NCBI RefSeq assembly: GCF_005889735.1 | Contig: NZ_VCKY01000117.1 | Coordinates: forward strand, 1-32,978 | Direction: 5' to 3' | Origin: Nonomuraea turkmeniaca | GTDB taxonomy: Bacteria; Actinomycetota; Actinomycetes; Streptosporangiales; Streptosporangiaceae | DNA: 32,978 bases | Shown here: positions 30,966 through 32,978 of the stretch, in pieces | Layout of the letters: each line of letters starts with the position of its first letter | Numbering within the stretch: position 1 is the first letter of the stretch | Position numbers and translations under genes: made by a program | Notes under the pieces: generated by a model | The model's input: the letters and a program-made list of their open reading frames with translations, nothing else | What the model was told of the DNA's origin: nothing | Databases searched by the model: none

Positions 30966-30992
30966 AAGGTAGAGATCGCCGGGGCTTACGTC
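30966..30992 (-). promoter_or_regulatory. GACGTW-type phage promoter for the tail chaperones
   Basis: Minus strand GACGTA (30992-30987), 15 bases, then TACCTT (30971-30966), 44 bases before ATG 30921. Confidence 0.75.
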
Positions 30993-31030
30993 GCTTCGCC
31001 GCCAGGGCGGCCCGCGCAGGGCGGGGAACG

Positions 31031-31070
31031 CCTCGTGGGCGTGAACCAGCAAAGGTTCACGCCCACGAGG
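31031..31070 (-). terminator. strong terminator after the major tail gene
   Basis: A perfect 17-base stem (31031-31047 with 31054-31070) and six-base loop, between the major tail gene (stop at 31130) and the chaperone promoter. It separates the two units, so each is transcribed from its own promoter. A lone GACGTAA half (31082-31088) just before it has no -10. Confidence 0.8.
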
Positions 31071-31113
31071 ACGAGGCCGGGTTACGTCGGGCCACCGTCT
31101 ACACCTGTATCGA

Positions 31114-31133
31114 TTTAAGCCTGCAAGCTTTAA
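31114..31133 (+). repeat. AAGCCTGCAAGCTT repeat, copy 3
   Basis: TTTAAGCCTGCAAGCTT (31114-31130) shares 17 bases with the inverse of copy 2 and the core with copy 1. Its last base is part of the stop codon of the major tail gene. Orientation is the same as copy 1. Confidence 0.72.
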
Positions 31134-31729
31134 TTGCCGGCTGGCGGAGTGGCTGGCGGGGCGAAGGCCGCCCAGCTTTGGGCGATGACGTCGTAGTAAG
31201 GCGCACCCACGTCCGAGCCGAGCACACTCAGCCGCAGCGGCAGCGTCGAAGAGCTTGTCTTCTCGAAGGTCTGCTCGACGCCTTCCGCCTGCTCCGCCCG
31301 CGGGATGATCCGCCGCATGCGGCGCAGGGGGCCGTCACCGAGCTCCAGGCAGGCGGCGATCTCGACGCGCTGGCCGATGGCCGGAGGGGTGAACTTGTAG
31401 TACGGCGTTCCGCCGCCGGTCGGCGTGATCTGCTCGATGCTCCCACCGCCATAGACCGCCTGAAACGACTGCAGAGTCCACTCCAGAAGATCAACTTCCA
31501 AGGTGGCGTTGTCTTCGGTCTGCCAGCGCTTGACGGGGAAGTTGCTCTGGTGGGCCCTCGTTTCCTCAAATTGAGGATCGGTGCTCCAGTTCAGGCTGTC
31601 CGGCGTGAACATTCCGACGTTGTACCAGCCCTCAGGCATGGCCACCGTCGGGCCGTCCGGCGCGATCGTGCCCACCGGCCCCAGCCACAACCGGGCTGTC
31701 TGCGCGGTAAAGACGTTCTCGGCACCCAC
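31130..31729 (-). CDS. major tail protein
   Basis: A 199-residue beta-rich protein with the actinophage tail-tube pattern: ENVFTAQTARLWLGPVG, PEGWYNVGMFTPDSLNW, then FEETRAHQSNFPVKRW and a TLEVDLLEWTLQSFQAVYG segment, ending in LPLRLSVLGSDVGAPYY. It polymerises into the tail tube. GTG 31729 has GGGAGGA six bases upstream; GTG 31747 is in frame but weaker. It has its own GACGTW promoter, so unlike most siphophages it is not read through from head-tail connector genes; the genes on its upstream side run the other way. Confidence 0.87.
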   Translation of the reverse strand: MGAENVFTAQTARLWLGPVGTIAPDGPTVAMPEGWYNVGMFTPDSLNWSTDPQFEETRAHQSNFPVKRWQTEDNATLEVDLLEWTLQSFQAVYGGGSIEQITPTGGGTPYYKFTPPAIGQRVEIAACLELGDGPLRRMRRIIPRAEQAEGVEQTFEKTSSSTLPLRLSVLGSDVGAPYYDVIAQSWAAFAPPATPPAGN

Positions 31730-31802
31730 AGGGGTCCTCCCAGCCACTCATCACGCCCGCCCCGCGAGGGGCTCGGCGTGTCGGGTTGGGGACCCGGCGT
31801 GC

Positions 31803-31829
31803 ACAGTAGGTAGTCGGCCGGTTTACGTC
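31803..31829 (-). promoter_or_regulatory. GACGTW-type phage promoter for the major tail gene
   Basis: Minus strand GACGTA (31829-31824), 15 bases, then TACTGT (31808-31803). The mRNA leader to GTG 31729 would be about 70 bases. Confidence 0.75.
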
Positions 31830-31911
31830 GCGGCCCGTCGGATCACGGGCGCGCAACGCCGCCGACACGGCAGCGCGCACGAGAGCTGCAACGCTCTGAC
31901 CTGGGCAATGC

Positions 31912-31938
31912 GACGTAAGCCGTTGTTTCGGCTACACG
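31912..31938 (+). promoter_or_regulatory. GACGTW-type phage promoter, leaderless class
   Basis: GACGTA (31912-31917), 15 bases, then TACACG (31933-31938), seven bases before ATG 31946, which has no Shine-Dalgarno. The sequence around the -10 (TCGGCTACA) matches the other leaderless copy at 16314-16340. Confidence 0.7.
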
Positions 31939-31945
31939 TCCGGGC

Positions 31946-32113
31946 ATGGTCACGACCCTCGCCCCTGCCGCGGCGCCGTCGCCTCGTTCCGCCAGGTGGC
32001 GCTGCATGCTGTCGTGCGCGCTGCGGAGAAGCTGGCAGCCGGCCCCGCACGAGCAGGCCGCGCTCGCCGCCTGGAGACGCCACTACCTGACCGAGCACTG
32101 GGAGCCGTCATGA
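31946..32113 (+). CDS. small basic protein, 55 residues
   Basis: It reads from ATG 31946 to TGA 32111-32113; the stop overlaps the next start as ATGA. Arg/Trp/Ala-rich (RSARWRCMLSCALRRSW, then EQAALAAWRRHYLTEHW), no known family. Support comes from the promoter seven bases upstream and from the coupling to the next gene. Probably read from a leaderless mRNA. Confidence 0.6.
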   Translation: MVTTLAPAAAPSPRSARWRCMLSCALRRSWQPAPHEQAALAAWRRHYLTEHWEPS

Positions 32114-32472
32114 TGGCGCAGCTGCCGGGCACGGACACCGCCGTCGCGATGGTGCAGTGGGCCATCGCGGTCACGCCGGTCGTGGCGGCCGTGGCCACGC
32201 TGACATACCTGATCGGCGTACGGGTCGGCCGAGCCCGTCAGGACCGTGAGGTCAAGCGACTGCGGGCGCGGCTGGCCACGTTCACCACGGTGCTGGCCCC
32301 GCTTCCGGCGGCGATGAGGTCAGGGCGGGGCGGCGCGTTCATCCCGCGCGACCAGCTCGCGGTGCTCGCGCTGCTGGTCGAGCATGAGGGGCCCGACGGG
32401 GAGAAGCTGGTTGAGCTGGAACAATCCCTCGCCGCCCCGCCCGAGCTACCGCCAAATGGACATCAGAAATAA
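32110..32472 (+). CDS. small membrane protein
   Basis: A 120-residue protein: one N-terminal membrane segment (about residues 14-38, VQWAIAVTPVVAAVATLTYLIG), then a basic coiled-coil helix (RARQDREVKRLRARL) and an acidic tail. ATG 32110 (or 32113) overlaps the preceding stop. A phage membrane or lysis accessory role is plausible; not assigned to a family. Confidence 0.68.
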   Translation: MMAQLPGTDTAVAMVQWAIAVTPVVAAVATLTYLIGVRVGRARQDREVKRLRARLATFTTVLAPLPAAMRSGRGGAFIPRDQLAVLALLVEHEGPDGEKLVELEQSLAAPPELPPNGHQK

Positions 32473-32557
32473 CCATCCTGTACTGTCAATGTCGTTGAAC
32501 GGGGGAAGTGGTTCCCGTTCGCCATTCGCCCCCTCTGCCCACCCGAAAGGGAACCTC
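32455..32557 (+). promoter_or_regulatory. conserved promoter/leader element, copy B
   Basis: It shows the same order as copy A at 20631: CATCAGAAATAAC, TCCTGTACT, a GTCGTT segment, then a hairpin GAACGGG/CCCGTTC (32497-32503 with 32514-32520) around GGAAGTGGTT, then CGAAAGGGAACC at the ribosome site. TGGACA (32455-32460) 18 bases before TACTGT fits a -35. Confidence 0.6.
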
Positions 32558-32917
32558 GTGGTTTTCGAGCGCCTGCCGTTCCACGGCCACCTCGCCAAGG
32601 AGCTGAAGAGCCTCGGCTTCGACGACGGCGTCCGCGACATCCACGCGCGCGGCGACCTGACGTCGCTGCACGTGGTCACTTACCGCAAGCAGCACATCGA
32701 GATCGCCGTCAACGAAGACGACGGCATCGCCACGATGCGCCTGTACGACGAGAGCGACGCCGCCCACGCCTACGACAGCGTCCGCGTCGCCATCTTCGAC
32801 GTGCTGCTTCCGCCGAAGGCGATCGCCGCCGTCGTCTCTGTCGTCGCCGACCACGAGGAAACCTTCGCCGAACGCTACGAGTGGCTCGTGGCACGGCGCA
32901 GGGCTGCGCTCGCGTAG
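32558..32917 (+). CDS. hypothetical protein
   Basis: A 119-residue alpha/beta protein (GDLTSLHVVTYRKQHIEIAV, EDDGIATMRLYDES, DSVRVAIFDVLLPPKAIAAV). GTG 32558 has AAAGGGA seven bases upstream, preceded by leader copy B. The product is not related to the 20707 protein despite the shared leader. The real contig ends soon after its stop. Confidence 0.72.
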   Translation: MVFERLPFHGHLAKELKSLGFDDGVRDIHARGDLTSLHVVTYRKQHIEIAVNEDDGIATMRLYDESDAAHAYDSVRVAIFDVLLPPKAIAAVVSVVADHEETFAERYEWLVARRRAALA

Positions 32918-32931
32918 CCGTCCCTTAGTGC

Positions 32932-32978
32932 CTGTCTCTTATAAACATCTCCGAGCCCACGAGACCCTAAAACATATC
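32932..32978 (+). other. Illumina Nextera adapter and index (artefact)
   Basis: Positions 32932-32965 match the 34-base Nextera transposase mosaic end plus read-2 adapter at 33 of 34 bases (mismatch at 32944). The next eight bases differ by one from a known i7 index as I remember it (CCTAAGAC), and the final ATATC resembles the ATCTC that follows the index in the P7 adapter. This is untrimmed read-through, not biology. Confidence 0.97.

Noticed and set aside
1..32931. CRISPR array, rRNA, insertion sequence or transposase
   Set aside because: No regularly spaced repeats, rRNA sequence, transposase-like frame or terminal inverted repeats seen.

Overview
The window is a high-GC contig of actinobacterial type (GTG and TTG starts, NTGA stop/start overlaps, a WhiB-family regulator). 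About 28 kb of it reads as part of an actinobacterial siphophage or prophage. No integrase, terminase, portal, capsid or phage repressor is recognisable, so the element is incomplete here. The last 47 bases are Illumina Nextera adapter plus index read-through, so real sequence stops near 32931.

Left flank (1-3.6 kb): host-like or accessory genes. These are an unknown minus-strand protein, a Nudix hydrolase and an APH-fold phosphotransferase, with two gene remnants: the start of a tyrosine-phosphatase-like gene and the C-terminus of a 2OG-Fe(II) oxygenase. Phage-type genes begin at about 3.66 kb.

Minus-strand early/replication block (11.5 to 3.66 kb): tightly overlapping small genes. They include two winged-helix replication-type proteins, an HNH-like protein that lacks the usual Asp-His, an XRE-type zinc protein, a DUF433 protein, Cys-rich proteins, a DUF2493/SLOG protein and a small membrane protein.

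DNA-modification candidate (13.78 to 11.71 kb, minus): a three-gene operon of a YhhQ/QueT-like 7-deazaguanine precursor transporter, a TGT/DpdA-like transglycosylase and a PP-loop (PAPS-reductase-like) ATPase. It is preceded by a 560-base region rich in GTCCGC/GCGGAC repeats. This is the best candidate for an unusual system: salvage of a deazaguanine base and its insertion into phage DNA.

Middle (14.3-21 kb): a kinase-fold protein with a small partner; a minus-strand operon from a Sak4-like recombination ATPase that has lost both Walker motifs down to a WhiB gene interrupted at an A6 tract; and two plus-strand early-type genes.

Structural module (21.2-31.7 kb): duplicated holin, XhlA-like membrane protein, 1572-residue tape measure, plus-strand tail-fibre/adhesin block, tail assembly chaperones with a -1 frameshift site (GGGGGAA), and major tail protein. 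Nine transcription units, mostly here, start with nearly identical promoters: GACGTW, 15 bases, then a -10 of type YACNNT. Three of the nine sit 7-8 bases from their start codon and have no Shine-Dalgarno (leaderless). The plus-strand fibre block is bordered by 18-base inverted repeats, with a third copy after the major tail gene, which suggests an invertible or rearranged cassette. Two unrelated plus-strand genes (20707 and 32558) share a conserved structured leader.
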